Part shown: positions 23,813 through 23,866 of the stretch, in pieces
Layout: each line of letters opens with the position of its first letter
How positions within the stretch are numbered: position 1 is the stretch's first letter
From: DASUFI01 sp036274635
GTDB taxonomy: Bacteria > Planctomycetota > B15-G4
Assembly: GCA_036274635.1 (NCBI GenBank)
Contig: DASUFI010000044.1
Coordinates: forward strand, 1-23,866
Length of the DNA stretch: 23,866 nucleotides
Direction of reading: 5' to 3'
The notes under the pieces: generated by a model
The model's database searches: none
Seen by the model: the letters and a program-made list of their open reading frames with translations, nothing else
Told to the model about the DNA's origin: nothing
Translations under genes and position numbers: made by a program

Positions 23813-23866
23813 ACCGATTCCAACCGGCCGCTGATCTCCAGACGCGGGAGCTGCGGCGGGCCGCGA

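Overview
The window is about 24 kb of very GC-rich bacterial chromosome with dense coding and strong third-position GC, so most long open frames are antisense shadows of real genes. The mix of exported beta-helix and Asp-box proteins, a carboxypeptidase-regulatory-like membrane protein and a yicC-gmk-rpoZ core cluster would suit a GC-rich Planctomycetota- or Myxococcota-like lineage. That is inference; no marker here settles the phylum.

Region 1 (1-1118, minus): the first 372 codons of rimO, cut off by the window edge. Region 2 (1279-9935, plus): an exported-protein cluster. It holds a secreted 833-residue protein with two blocks of Asp-box repeats and a C-terminal beta-sandwich-like domain, three paralogous secreted right-handed beta-helix proteins of about 450 residues, and one polytopic membrane protein resembling stand-alone heme-copper-oxidase subunit I/NnrS relatives. 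Two of the three beta-helix genes are followed by clear intrinsic terminators, and most genes here have a good Shine-Dalgarno site.

Region 3 (9978-11889, plus): a two-gene type IV (AbiE-like) toxin-antitoxin operon. A winged-helix AbiEi-family antitoxin overlaps a nucleotidyltransferase-like toxin by 8 nt. A promoter overlaps a cluster of direct and inverted GTTGCCT repeats that looks like an autoregulatory operator. Region 4 (11890-12629) has no intact gene but may carry a decayed piece of a carboxypeptidase-regulatory-like gene.

Region 5 (12630-16724): ftsK (minus), diverging over 93 bp from a membrane-anchored PilZ-domain protein (plus). Region 6 (23701-16741, minus): a tightly packed housekeeping operon, aroF-like DAHP synthase, tpiA, secG, pyrE, yicC, gmk, rpoZ, a DUF6265-like lipoprotein and a membrane-anchored carboxypeptidase-regulatory-like protein. 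Most junctions are overlaps or gaps of a few nucleotides, which suggests translational coupling. The operon joins the entry to aromatic synthesis, glycolysis, Sec export, UMP and GDP synthesis and RNA polymerase assembly, with two envelope proteins at its end.

The most notable observations are the whole + strand block between ftsK and rimO (a possible insertion into an ancestral ftsK-rimO neighbourhood), the paralogous beta-helix trio around a heme-copper-oxidase-like protein, and the AbiE operon with its repeat-rich operator. I see no tRNA, rRNA, CRISPR array or insertion sequence.
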